A stretch of DNA of 64,000 nt. Origin: Streptomyces cyaneochromogenes. Its GTDB lineage: Bacteria > Actinomycetota > Actinomycetes > Streptomycetales > Streptomycetaceae. Shown here piece after piece: positions 32,335 through 40,624 of this stretch (within the stretch, counting starts at the first letter, position 1; each line of letters starts with the position of its first letter). The DNA lies in assembly GCF_003963535.1 (NCBI RefSeq), contig NZ_CP034539.1, forward strand, positions 6,758,001 through 6,822,000, written 5' to 3'. The notes under the pieces are model-generated. The model saw only the letters and a program-made list of their open reading frames with translations, ran no database searches and was not told the DNA's origin. Made by a program: the position numbers and the translations under genes.

Positions 32335-33446
32335 GGGGCGGGAACGCTCCTGGGTGCTGGTGCGGTCATCATGCGGCCGATCTCGGCGGCCGAGTACGAG
32401 CGGAAGAAGTGGCGGGGGTCGGACAGCAGGGTCTCGGTCAGGGCGAGCAGGTGGTCGGCGTACTGGGGCAACGATCCGGGCCACTGCCGGGTGTCGAGCA
32501 TCCAGTCGGCCGTGCCGTGGGGCAAGGGTGCGCGACCCTCGCGTATCAGGGATTTGGACAGCTTGGCGCCGGTGTCGGTGACGATCTGGGGGCAGAAGAG
32601 GCGGGCGGGGAGTTGGGCTCGGGTGAGGCCCACGGCTTGGAGGGCTTCGTCGACGAGGTGGGAGCCGAAGACCCAGTCGCCGCCCTTGACCATGACGTGG
32701 AGCGTGCCGCGTGGGCTGGCCAGGGCGAGTTCCTTGATGAGGTTGCGGTACAGGGTGGCCAGGTCCAAATACGCGCCGGTGGTGGGCGCGATCCTTGCCT
32801 CGTAGGGGCCGTGGTGCAGGCACACTGCGCTGACCGTCGCGTTCTCGCGGTCGACGAGGCGGACCTGCGTGCGCTCGGCGTGCTTCTCGGCCCAGCCGCA
32901 TCCGAGGAGCGGGCACGGAATGCGGATGTGTGGGGTGCCGGTCGAGGGGGCGAGGCACCAGCGGGCGGCGTCGATGCGCGGCAGGACCAGTAACCACGTG
33001 CGGCGGAAGTGCTCGCCGGCCTGCTGCTGGGTGTACGTCTCGACGCGGTACGGGATGCCCAGGCGTCGGGACAGCGCGTTGAACAGCGGCTCGTACAGGG
33101 CGGCGACGAGGTCGGTGAGGGCCTGCTCGCCGAGGGCCTGGGCGTAGGCGCGCTGGTAGCGGTGGCCGGTCACCGGGTCGGTGGTCAGGTCGTACGGCGC
33201 GTTGTCGAGGGCGCTGAAGAGAACTTCCGCCGGCAGGCCGAAGCGGCTTCGGAGGCGGGCGGCCATGGCGAAGGCGAGGGACTGGACCAGCGAGGTGCCG
33301 ATGTGCGGGGCACCATTGATCTGCGTGCCGACGACAAGCACGATCCGCTCGGGTGGTTCGGCCAGGATGCGCGGGGTGAGGATGTCCTCGGCGTGGTGGA
33401 GGGCGTTGGCGAGCACGGTGTTCGGCGATACGGGGTGCACTGTCAC
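32331..33446 (-). CDS. Class I lysyl-tRNA-synthetase-like enzyme without anticodon domain
   Basis: A 371-residue protein with class I aminoacyl-tRNA-synthetase marks: the HIGH-like PHIGTS near residue 48, the KMSKS-like AKLSKSLI near residue 295, and a Zn-type insertion (CPLLGCGW near 180, CLHHG near 210) in the place and spacing seen in archaeal-type class I LysRS. The usual length of that family is about 510-530 residues, so the C-terminal anticodon-binding part is absent. It may charge a non-standard substrate, make an aminoacyl adenylate, or have become a nucleotide enzyme. GTG 33446 follows AAGGGA. It is part of a four-gene operon with HATPase, an unknown protein and ASCH. The fold is inferred from motifs. 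Confidence 0.75.
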   Translation of the reverse strand: MTVHPVSPNTVLANALHHAEDILTPRILAEPPERIVLVVGTQINGAPHIGTSLVQSLAFAMAARLRSRFGLPAEVLFSALDNAPYDLTTDPVTGHRYQRAYAQALGEQALTDLVAALYEPLFNALSRRLGIPYRVETYTQQQAGEHFRRTWLLVLPRIDAARWCLAPSTGTPHIRIPCPLLGCGWAEKHAERTQVRLVDRENATVSAVCLHHGPYEARIAPTTGAYLDLATLYRNLIKELALASPRGTLHVMVKGGDWVFGSHLVDEALQAVGLTRAQLPARLFCPQIVTDTGAKLSKSLIREGRAPLPHGTADWMLDTRQWPGSLPQYADHLLALTETLLSDPRHFFRSYSAAEIGRMMTAPAPRSVPAP

Positions 33447-33474
33447 GGTGGATTCCCTTGCGTCGGGGAGCAGT

Positions 33475-33954
33475 TCATTCGGTCCGGATGTGGCCGAAGA
33501 GGAGCCGTTGCTGGAGCGTGGCGCGGTCGAGGTAGGCGTCAATCTCGGCAGGTGCGGCGGCGCGCGAGAGCGCGTCGAGGCCCAGCACGAGGGCCGCCGG
33601 GGTGCGCTGCCGAAGAAGCAGGGTCCAGGGCCTGCCTGCGGGTATGCGCTTGCGGTACGTAGTTCCGTCGAAGCGCAGGGCGACGTCGGTCGGGCTGAGC
33701 GGGCGCAGGCGCGGCCCGATATCGGGCGGTGGCGCTGTGGCGGGGCCGAGGCCGAGTGAGGTCGCAACGGCGCGCATGCGCTGCTCGACGATCACGGGTG
33801 TCTCGTACGGGCTGCGGGGCGGCTGTGGCACGAGGAGCAGACAGCACAGAGTGGCGCCGGTCGGGTCGGTGTCGAGCCAGGTGGCTGTCGCGAGGGAGGC
33901 GATCAGTCCAGCGGACAGAGCGTGCGGCTGGGCGGTGCGGGTGGGGATCAGCAT
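33475..33954 (-). CDS. Unknown protein between HATPase and synthetase-like genes
   Basis: A 159-residue protein, start ATG 33954, overlapping the HATPase gene stop by seven bases. It is rich in Pro, Ala, Leu and Arg, with a hydrophobic N-terminal part (ALSAGLIASLATATWL) and a C-terminal part RATLQQRLLFGHIR. No membrane helix is certain and no motif is recognised. Overlap with the upstream gene and a 28-bp gap to the synthetase-like gene place it firmly in the operon. Confidence 0.75.
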   Translation of the reverse strand: MLIPTRTAQPHALSAGLIASLATATWLDTDPTGATLCCLLLVPQPPRSPYETPVIVEQRMRAVATSLGLGPATAPPPDIGPRLRPLSPTDVALRFDGTTYRKRIPAGRPWTLLLRQRTPAALVLGLDALSRAAAPAEIDAYLDRATLQQRLLFGHIRTE

Positions 33955-34406
33955 GTGGTCACCACCGGGACCTTGAAGGATGCCCAGACGCGTTTGCCGG
34001 GACCTTCACGGGCTGCGACGCCCCAGTCATCGGCGATGGCGGAGACCAGAAGCAGGCCGCGTCCGTGGTCGCTGGAGTCCTGGACTTGGCGTTGCCTGGG
34101 CGTGCCGGCGCCGCCGTCGTGGACCTCGACGAGCAGCTGGGCGTCGTGGATTTCGACGCGTACGAGGATCACGTCGTCGGGGGACGTTCCGTGCAGCAGG
34201 GCGTTCGTCACGAGTTCCGACGTGCAGAGCCGGACGTCGTCGAGGCGTTCGCTGCAGCCCCACTGGGTAAGGGTCTCGGCGGCGAACTCGCGGGCTGCGG
34301 GTGCGGTGAGCTTGCGCCGGGCGAAGAGCATCGTGCTCTGCCTCGCGACGCTGGCGGCGCGTTCCGGCTCGGCTGACTTCGGCTCATCGCGTGGTCTGTT
34401 GGGCAT
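33948..34406 (-). CDS. HATPase (anti-sigma-like) ATP-binding protein
   Basis: A 152-residue GHKL ATPase of the RsbW-like type very common in Streptomyces. The N-box is DDVRLCTSELVTNALLHG and the G-boxes are EVHDGGAG and HGRGLLLV. Start ATG 34406 lies exactly at the centre of a perfect 24-bp palindrome. It opens the minus-strand operon and is divergent from an XRE-TPR gene; pairs of this kind act as partner-switch regulators. The partner protein is not identified. Confidence 0.85.
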   Translation of the reverse strand: MPNRPRDEPKSAEPERAASVARQSTMLFARRKLTAPAAREFAAETLTQWGCSERLDDVRLCTSELVTNALLHGTSPDDVILVRVEIHDAQLLVEVHDGGAGTPRQRQVQDSSDHGRGLLLVSAIADDWGVAAREGPGKRVWASFKVPVVTTC

Positions 34407-34417
34407 GCCCAACAGAC
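34394..34417. promoter_or_regulatory. Perfect 24-bp palindrome over a start codon
   Basis: Each half is GTCTGTTGGGCA, without a spacer. It covers the ATG of the HATPase gene and lies about 100 bp upstream of the XRE-TPR gene. It is a strong candidate operator for that regulator; as RNA it would also hide the start codon. Confidence 0.7.
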
Positions 34418-34452
34418 AACCGCCGTCGCTCGTTTGGGTCGGGAGCCAGCGC

Positions 34453-34484
34453 GGGGGCCAAGCCGGGGGCCACTATGGGGGCCA
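34453..34484. repeat. Three 12-bp-phased GGGGGCCA repeats
   Basis: GGGGGCCA at 34453, 34465 and 34477, exactly 12 bp apart, just upstream of the XRE-TPR start (34510). Possibly a second operator or a spacer of the divergent promoter. Confidence 0.6.
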
Positions 34485-34509
34485 GAACCACATGCTCCGG
34501 GGAGATGGG

Positions 34510-35844
34510 ATGGGCGAGACGGGTATTGGTGCCTTGCTCCTCAGTCTGCGCAAGGAGCGTGGCTGGTCCCAGCAGAAGGTCGCCGACGAGTACAACGCCC
34601 GTGAGGGCCGTGCTGCCATGACCGGCAAGGAGATCGGGCGCTACGAGCGTGAGGCGCGCATCCCGGTCCCGTACACCCGAAGCAACTTGGCCCAGGTTTT
34701 CGCGGTCGAGGTCGGCGTCCTCGACCGCGCTGTCGCGCTCACCAAGCGGCGTCGTGGCGATGGGGACGGTGTGGAGGGCCCGGATGGTCTGGCGGTTACG
34801 AGCCCCACCGAGCGGTCCGTGGCCGGCGCCGTGTCGGCGGACGCCTCGTCGTCAGCCGAGTTCGCCAGGTTCATCGCGCAGCGCAACGCCGACGAGCTGG
34901 TCGTCGAGCAGCTGGAGGCCGATGTGGCGCGGCTCGCGCGCTCGTACGTCAGCCACCCTCTGCTGGAGCTCTACGTCGAGATCAAGCAGCTACGGGACGG
35001 TGTCTTCGACCTGCTGCGTGGGCGCCAACGGCCTCGGCAGACCAGTGACTTGTACGTCTCGGCATCGCGGCTGTGCGGGCTGTGCGCCCACGTCTGCCTG
35101 GATCTGGGGCACTACGATTCGGCGGCCACCCATGCTCGCACGGCCCGTGCGTGTGCCGAGGCCGCCGGGCATGAGGGGATGCTGGCCTGGGTGCGGGCGG
35201 TGGAATCGCTGATCGCCTACTGGACCGGGAGCTATGAGCAGGCGGCCCGGCTCGCCCAGGCGGGGCGCCAGCACCGAGCGGGAGGGAGCATTGGCGCCCG
35301 CCTCGCGAGCCTGGAGGCGCGTTCACTGGCGATAGCAGGCGACAAGGCGGGCGCCGCAATCGCCTTGGCAGATGCGGAGCGCTCCCGCGAGGGGATGCTC
35401 GGACACGACGACGCTCCAGGAGTCTTCGCCTTCCCAGCCGCCAAGCAGTTCGCGTATGCCGGGACGACGCATCTGGCCATCGGCGGTCGTGGCCATGTGC
35501 AGCAGGCCATCGCAAGCGCGGACACGGCGATCCGGCTCTACCGTGGCGCCGAGGCCGACGACCAGTCGGTCGGTGATCTCTTCGCCGCCCACCTAGATCT
35601 TGCTCGTGGCCACATGCTCTTGGACGACCTCGATGGCACCGAGGCGAAGGTCGGCTTCGTACTCGAGGCGCCTGTGGAGCGTGTGTCGGCGAGCATCGTG
35701 CGGCGGTTGGTTGATCTCGGCCGGGAGCTGGGCGGGCGGCAGTACGGTGGAGCTGCGCAGGTGTCCCAACTGCGCGAGCGCATCCAGCAGACGGCCGTCC
35801 TCGCGGCCTCACCCGCCGCCCGCCCTCCGGAGCTGCCGACGTGA
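34510..35844 (+). CDS. XRE regulator with TPR-like C-terminal domain
   Basis: A 444-residue regulator. The N-terminal Cro/CI HTH (about residues 5-62: SLRKERGWSQQKVADEYN, EIGRYEREARIP) is followed by a linker and a helical TPR-type domain (about 150-430, e.g. LDLGHYDSAATHARTAR and WTGSYEQAARLAQAG). ATG 34510 sits behind GGGGAGA. Its stop overlaps the GTG of the methyltransferase (GTGA). Such proteins often read a peptide or small ligand through the TPR part. The adjacent palindrome and repeats suggest it controls both directions of this module. Confidence 0.85.
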   Translation: MGETGIGALLLSLRKERGWSQQKVADEYNAREGRAAMTGKEIGRYEREARIPVPYTRSNLAQVFAVEVGVLDRAVALTKRRRGDGDGVEGPDGLAVTSPTERSVAGAVSADASSSAEFARFIAQRNADELVVEQLEADVARLARSYVSHPLLELYVEIKQLRDGVFDLLRGRQRPRQTSDLYVSASRLCGLCAHVCLDLGHYDSAATHARTARACAEAAGHEGMLAWVRAVESLIAYWTGSYEQAARLAQAGRQHRAGGSIGARLASLEARSLAIAGDKAGAAIALADAERSREGMLGHDDAPGVFAFPAAKQFAYAGTTHLAIGGRGHVQQAIASADTAIRLYRGAEADDQSVGDLFAAHLDLARGHMLLDDLDGTEAKVGFVLEAPVERVSASIVRRLVDLGRELGGRQYGGAAQVSQLRERIQQTAVLAASPAARPPELPT

Positions 35845-36659
35845 CTGACCTCTCCGCCGCCCACGACGCCGCTGTCACTGACCGCGACCGCCTTGCTGGG
35901 AGCGCCTACAACGGTGACCGGGACCTCGCCGCCCGCCAGTCCCTCTACCGGTGGCAGACGCCTCGCCATGACCTGCCCGGCATCGTCGCCGAGCAACTGA
36001 GCGCCGTGCGCGGGCGGGTCGTCGATGTCGGCTGCGGGAACGGCAAGTTCATCAAGCGGCTGCGCCAGGACCGATCTGATCTCGAACTTCTGGGGCTGGA
36101 CATCGCGCCCGGCATCCTCGCCGACGTGCCCGGTGCGGTCGCGGTGGCGGATGTGGCGAGGCTCCCACTGGCCACGGCGAGCGTGGACGCCGCCTTGGCG
36201 CTGCACATGCTCTACCACGCCTCGGACATCGCCCAGGCGGTGCGCGAACTCTCCCGGGTTGTCACCGCCGACGGCCTGCTGCTCGCCTCCACCAATAGCG
36301 ACCGCGACAAGGCCGAGCTGGACGAGTTGTGGGTCCGAGCGGCCGGTGACATTCTCGGCACCGGCCGCGGCCCGGCACGGATCTCGCTCAGCGCCCGGTT
36401 CTCCCTGGAGAAGGCGCCGGCCTTCCTCGGCGAGGAGTTCGGCCGGGTCGAGACGATCGAACTGCCTGGCACTATCACGGTCCGCGATGCCGGACCCGTG
36501 GTGGCGCACATGGCCTCGTACCAAGCGTGGGCGGACCAGCACGACGTGCCTTTCGAGGCCACGATCGAGCGGGCCCGCACCATCCTGGAGGAACACATCG
36601 CCCGGCATGGGGCATTCGAGATCCACTGTCTGGGCGGCATCCTCGTCTGCCGCCGCTAG
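35841..36659 (+). CDS. Class I SAM-dependent methyltransferase
   Basis: A 272-residue methyltransferase of the Methyltransf_11/25 type. Motif I is VVDVGCGNGKF (about residues 54-64), the acidic residue after strand 2 is in GLDIAPGI, and motif II-III in ALALHMLYH. GTG 35841 overlaps the stop of the XRE-TPR gene, so the two are translationally coupled. A small-molecule or tRNA target is possible; its place beside a tRNA-synthetase-like operon makes RNA or an aminoacyl product attractive but unproven. Confidence 0.9.
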   Translation: MTDLSAAHDAAVTDRDRLAGSAYNGDRDLAARQSLYRWQTPRHDLPGIVAEQLSAVRGRVVDVGCGNGKFIKRLRQDRSDLELLGLDIAPGILADVPGAVAVADVARLPLATASVDAALALHMLYHASDIAQAVRELSRVVTADGLLLASTNSDRDKAELDELWVRAAGDILGTGRGPARISLSARFSLEKAPAFLGEEFGRVETIELPGTITVRDAGPVVAHMASYQAWADQHDVPFEATIERARTILEEHIARHGAFEIHCLGGILVCRR

Positions 36660-37153
36660 TAGTGCGGCCGATTGCAGAGGAAGCAGCCGTCCCAGAGCGG
36701 GAGCGCGCTGAGGACGCGGTGGCGCACGCACGAGGCCATCGCGGCCTCGTCCGGGCCGGGGAAGCCGCGTGCGGCGCTGCTGTCGGCGGGCGGGGTGCAG
36801 GACTCCACCATGGTCGTGAAGCGATGCAGGTAGTCATGCACGCGGGGCGGGTGGTAGCCCAGCTCGCTCCAGCGATGTCCGCTCGCCGCGAGTGCTGTGG
36901 CACGCAGCACGAAGTCCTTCGCGCGGGCGCGTTCCCGCTCCGTCGCACCCCAGTCGAACTCCGCCAGGTCGAACCCGACGGCACCGCGCCCCATGACGTT
37001 CTGGTCCTGCAGGGTCAGCAGCGCCGCGAAGCGGAAGTCCCAGTCCTCGGAGGCGAGATCGGACACGGCCAGCATCAGCACGTCGATGAACACCGCGGTG
37101 GCGCCATTGGACAGGTCCAGGTCGTGGCTGCCGCCGGAGAAGATGTTGCTCAC
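36656..37153 (-). CDS. Unknown element protein
   Basis: A 165-residue protein from GTG 37153, converging on the methyltransferase with a 4-bp overlap. It has the acidic segment LASEDWDFRFAALLTLQDQNVMG, shown in part here, a GFDLAEFDWG turn, and a C-terminal CFLCNRPHY with a CxxC pair. No family recognised; no signal peptide or membrane helix. Codon bias looks genuine, but the ribosome site is weak. Confidence 0.62.
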   Translation of the reverse strand: MSNIFSGGSHDLDLSNGATAVFIDVLMLAVSDLASEDWDFRFAALLTLQDQNVMGRGAVGFDLAEFDWGATERERARAKDFVLRATALAASGHRWSELGYHPPRVHDYLHRFTTMVESCTPPADSSAARGFPGPDEAAMASCVRHRVLSALPLWDGCFLCNRPHY

Positions 37154-37199
37154 CGACCTATGATGCGATCCCGGCCCTCCACCTGCTTGGAGAAGACGC

Positions 37200-37736
37200 A
37201 TGGCGGATGCGAGCACCGGCAAAGTGGTCGTGAACAGGGTGGTGTCCCTGGATGGGTTCATCGCCGGTCCCGGCCACACGATGGACTGGATCTTCGAGCA
37301 CATGACGTCGGCGACGTTCCCGGAGGTCATGGCGGCCACGGGCGCCATGCTCATCGGCCGGGGCACGTACGAGGTCGGCAAGCGCATGAGCGACGAGAAC
37401 ACCGACTACGACGGCGGGGCGCAGTTCGTCCTCACCCACCGCCCGCCCGACGAGCCGGACCCCAACGTCACCTTCCTCACCTGCGACATCGAGGAAGCCG
37501 TGGCCACGGCACGCCGCGCCGCCGGCGACAAGAACCTGGAGATCCTCGGCGCCGACGTGGCCGCCCAGTGCCTGCAGCGCGGCCTCGTCGACGAGATCCT
37601 GGTGTACGTGCTGCCGGTGCTGCTCGGCGACGGCGTCCGCTTCGCGCCGCCGGGCCTCGACCGGATCGACCTGGAACCGTTCAGCAACGTCCAGTCGGGC
37701 GGGGTCACCATGCTGCGCTTCCACGTGCGCAAGTAG
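37200..37736 (+). CDS. RibD/DHFR-like reductase (element copy)
   Basis: A 178-residue protein of the RibD C-terminal (dihydrofolate-reductase-like) family. It shows VVVNRVVSLDGFIAGP, MLIGRGTYEVGKRM, and LEILGADVAAQCLQRGLVDEI (in part). Start is ATG 37200 after GGAG. It is a different branch from the chromosomal copy at 21821. It lies between the cargo module and the IS630 remnant. The substrate is unknown. Confidence 0.9.
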   Translation: MADASTGKVVVNRVVSLDGFIAGPGHTMDWIFEHMTSATFPEVMAATGAMLIGRGTYEVGKRMSDENTDYDGGAQFVLTHRPPDEPDPNVTFLTCDIEEAVATARRAAGDKNLEILGADVAAQCLQRGLVDEILVYVLPVLLGDGVRFAPPGLDRIDLEPFSNVQSGGVTMLRFHVRK

Positions 37737-37751
37737 GCACGGTCGCAACTA

Positions 37752-38850
37752 GTGCTGTGACCGCAGAGGTTCGCCGGGGGTTGGCGATTGGATCGTGCGT
37801 CGGGGTAGCACCAGCTCGGTGCGCTATCGCCGGGCGATGATGCTCCTGGCGTCGGCCGGCGGGAACCGCGTCCCGGTGATCGCCCGGCTGATCCAGGCTG
37901 ATGAGGACACGGTGCGGGAGGTGATCCACCGGTTCAACGAGATTGGCCTGGCCTGCCTGGACCATAAGTGGGCGGGAGGCCGCCCCCGCCTGCTCACCCC
38001 TGACGACGAGGAGTTCGTCATTCAGACGGCCACCGCCCGCCCCACTAAGCTCGGCCAGCCCTTCTCCCGTTGGTCTATCCGCAAACTCGCCGCCTACCTG
38101 CGCCGCGTCCACGGACGCGTCATCCGTATCGGCCGTGAAGCCTTACGATGCCTGCTGCTGCGCCGCGGCATCACCTTCCAGCGCACCAAGACATGGAAGG
38201 AGTTCCCCGACCTCGAACGAGACGCCAAGCTCGACCGCATCGAGCACGTCCTGGAGCACTTCCCGGACCGGTCTTCGCGTTCGACGAGTTCGGCCCGCTG
38301 GGAATCCGGCCCGCCGCCGGCTCCTGCTGGGCGAAGCAGGGCAAACCCGGCCGGCTCCCGGCGACCTACCGCCGCACCCACGGCGTCACCTACTTCCACG
38401 GCTGCTACTCCGCCGGCGACGACACCTGTGGGGAGTCAACCGGCGCCGCAAAGGCACCGCCAACAGCCTCGCTGCACTGAGTTGATCCGCGCCGCCCGAC
38501 CCGACGGCGCCCCGATCTACATCATCCTGGACAACCTCTCCGCCCACACCGGTGCGGACATCCGCCGCTGGGCGAAGAAGAACAAGGTCGAGCTGTGCTT
38601 CACCCCGACCTACGCCTCCTGGGCCAACCCGATCGAGGCACACTTCGGCCCGCTGCGGCAGTTCACCCTGGCCAACACCCATCACCACAGCCACCCCGCG
38701 CAGACCCAGGCCCTGCACGCCTATCTGCGCTGGCGCAACGCCAACCCCCGCCATCCCGACGTGCTTGCCGCCCAGTGCAAGGAACGGGTACGCATCCGCA
38801 GCGAGAAGGGCATGCGCTGGGGAGGACGTCCCGCAGCCATGGCCGCATGA
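37752..38850 (+). pseudogene. IS630-family transposase, frameshifted and 5'-deleted
   Basis: The DDE transposase is spread over several frames: HTH part VRYRRAMMLLASAGGNRVPVI... up to about 38270, then FAFDEFGPLGIRPAAGSCW in another frame, LWGVNRRRKGTANSL in the third, and finally APIYIILDNLSAHTGADIRRW and FTPTYASWANPIEAHF in the first. At least three frameshifts are needed. About 115 bp at the 5' end, including the true start, are missing compared with the fragment at 40975-41202. It cannot make active transposase. Confidence 0.85.
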
Positions 38851-39171
38851 GGATCTGGCCGCCACGGCTCAGCCCTGCCGACAGCAGGCGATGAGCTGTT
38901 CGCCGTATTCACGTCATCGGCTGCGCGGCCGTTTTACCGAGAGAACGAGGTCAGATCGTTCGGTTCGACGTTAAATGTCATGCCAATCCGCCAAGCTTTC
39001 CGCTACATCTTGGGTTAATGGTCACCGCTTCACCACACCCAGCCCGGTGCGCGGGAAACGTAACTGCGGCTCACTTGGGAGCCCGTTGTCGCAGGGGCTC
39101 CCAGGGAGGATTCGACAGGGCGAGCCGGATGCCCCCCTGGCTACCCCACGGGCAGCGGAGAGAATCGCCTC
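38851..39171. other. Region between IS630 remnant and mycosin gene
   Basis: No gene supported. It is less GC-rich in parts (around 38930-39010). It contains the mycosin terminator at 39076-39103. I could not find the right inverted repeat of the IS630 copy here. Confidence 0.5.
39076..39103. terminator. Terminator downstream of mycosin gene
   Basis: Stem TGGGAGCCC / GGGCTCCCA, 9 bp perfect, 10-base loop, about 70 bp past the mycosin stop. Confidence 0.7.
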
Positions 39172-40533
39172 CTACTGCCCTTGGTGCGGTGGCTGTTGGG
39201 CATAGGGGCTGAAGGTCTGCCCGGACTGCCCCTGAGGTGTGGGGTATCCCTGGTTGGGAGCAGAGCTGGGGTACTGCTGATAGCCCGTCGAGGGCTGGGG
39301 CTGGTAGCCCGGACCGGCAGGGGGAGTTCCGCCGCCGGAGCCGGGGCCGCCGCTGCCTCCGTTGCGGCGGTTGCGGAGTACCGCGAAGATGATGCCGCCG
39401 ATCACTACTACCGCTGCAATGCCGCCGATGATGAGGGCGATTGGCAGGCGGCTTGAAGAGTCCTGCTCCTTGGCCTGTGTTGAGCCGTCTTCGCTGCCTT
39501 CGGTGGCGCCGCCGGTCTTCGACCCGGTGCTGGACGAGAGTTGCCCCAAGGGGCCATCCTTGGGGCCCTTGGGGATGTCCATCGTGAGGGCCTTGTTGGG
39601 GCGGATGATGCCGTAGCCGTATTCGCGATCAGGGGCCTTCAATCCCTTGTGGTGAAGGAATGAAGCTGACTTGATGAGGCGGTTGATTACCTGGCCTGCG
39701 GTGAGGTCAGGGTACTTGGCCCGGACAAGGGCTGCCGTGGCGGAAACATAAGCCGTGGCGTCCGAAGTTCCGCTACTCAAGCCATATCCGTCGGATCGAT
39801 TCGTGTTCGCATAGACGATCTCAACGCCAGGAGCAACAAGGGTCAGTCCCTCTCCAGTATTGGATTTGTCCCAGAGGTTCCCTTCATCATCTACGGCGCC
39901 GACAGAGACCACACCCGGCAGGGCTGCCGGCTCAGCAACGGTGAACCCTCCCTCATTACCCGCACCCGCAACAACTACCACGTCGCGTGCTTGGGCATAC
40001 GCGATTGCCTCGCGGCCGCTAGTGAGAGTCCCGCCGACACTGTCGCCGAGAGAAAGATTGATGACCTTCGCGCCGTTGTCCACGGCATATCGCACAGCCT
40101 CGGCCCAGGTGTCGTCCTCGAAATCATCATTCTTTTTCTGCAGAACGCGCAGCGGAAGAATCTTTGCTTTTGGCGCGAGCCCCACCATGCCCGCATTGTT
40201 TCCCGCGCCATGACCGTGGCCAGCAATCAAGCTCGCCATGCCGGTGCCATGTCCGGCCACATCCTCCTGAGCATTTCCCCCTCCGGTGAAGTCTTTCCCT
40301 TGGAGGACTTGACCGGTCAGATCTGGGTGACTGCCATCGACCCCTGAATCGACGACGGCAACAGTGACTCCCTCGCCCTGAGTCAACGCCCAAGTTGCGT
40401 CCATCTTGTAGGCATCCAGGACCCACTGCTGGTCCCGAACGTAATCGGCCGAGGCAGTCGGTGCTGAAGTGAGGAGCAAGGCTCCTGTCAACGCCACAAC
40501 ACCTGTCGTGGACCAGACCCGCTTGGCACCCAT
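39172..40533 (-). CDS. Type VII secretion mycosin (S8 serine protease, MycP-like)
   Basis: A 453-residue subtilisin-like protease. It has a signal peptide (LTGALLLTSAPTASA, cut near residue 29), then the catalytic Asp in VAVVDSGVDG (about 62), His in AGHGTGMAS (about 94) and Ser in SGTSDATA (about 255). A linker, a C-terminal membrane helix (about 365-390, LPIALIIGGIAAVVVIGGII) and a Gly/Pro/Gln tail follow. This is the MycP architecture, which processes or stabilises ESX/type VII systems. No EccC, EccD or WXG100 gene is nearby, so it is an orphan carried within the IS630-bounded segment. All catalytic residues are present, so it could be active. Confidence 0.92.
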   Translation of the reverse strand: MGAKRVWSTTGVVALTGALLLTSAPTASADYVRDQQWVLDAYKMDATWALTQGEGVTVAVVDSGVDGSHPDLTGQVLQGKDFTGGGNAQEDVAGHGTGMASLIAGHGHGAGNNAGMVGLAPKAKILPLRVLQKKNDDFEDDTWAEAVRYAVDNGAKVINLSLGDSVGGTLTSGREAIAYAQARDVVVVAGAGNEGGFTVAEPAALPGVVSVGAVDDEGNLWDKSNTGEGLTLVAPGVEIVYANTNRSDGYGLSSGTSDATAYVSATAALVRAKYPDLTAGQVINRLIKSASFLHHKGLKAPDREYGYGIIRPNKALTMDIPKGPKDGPLGQLSSSTGSKTGGATEGSEDGSTQAKEQDSSSRLPIALIIGGIAAVVVIGGIIFAVLRNRRNGGSGGPGSGGGTPPAGPGYQPQPSTGYQQYPSSAPNQGYPTPQGQSGQTFSPYAQQPPHQGQ

Positions 40534-40583
40534 GTTCCTTGCTCCTCACTCAACAACGGCTGGTTCCGCCAGCCTTCATACGG

Positions 40584-40614
40584 GCGAGCCGCACGGAGGT
40601 CCCGTGCGGCTCGC
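40584..40614. terminator. Terminator upstream of mycosin gene
   Basis: Stem GCGAGCCGCACGG / CCGTGCGGCTCGC, 13 bp perfect, 5-base loop. It ends the reading of the truncated type VII gene (minus strand). Confidence 0.75.
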
Positions 40615-40624
40615 TCAGGTGTGC

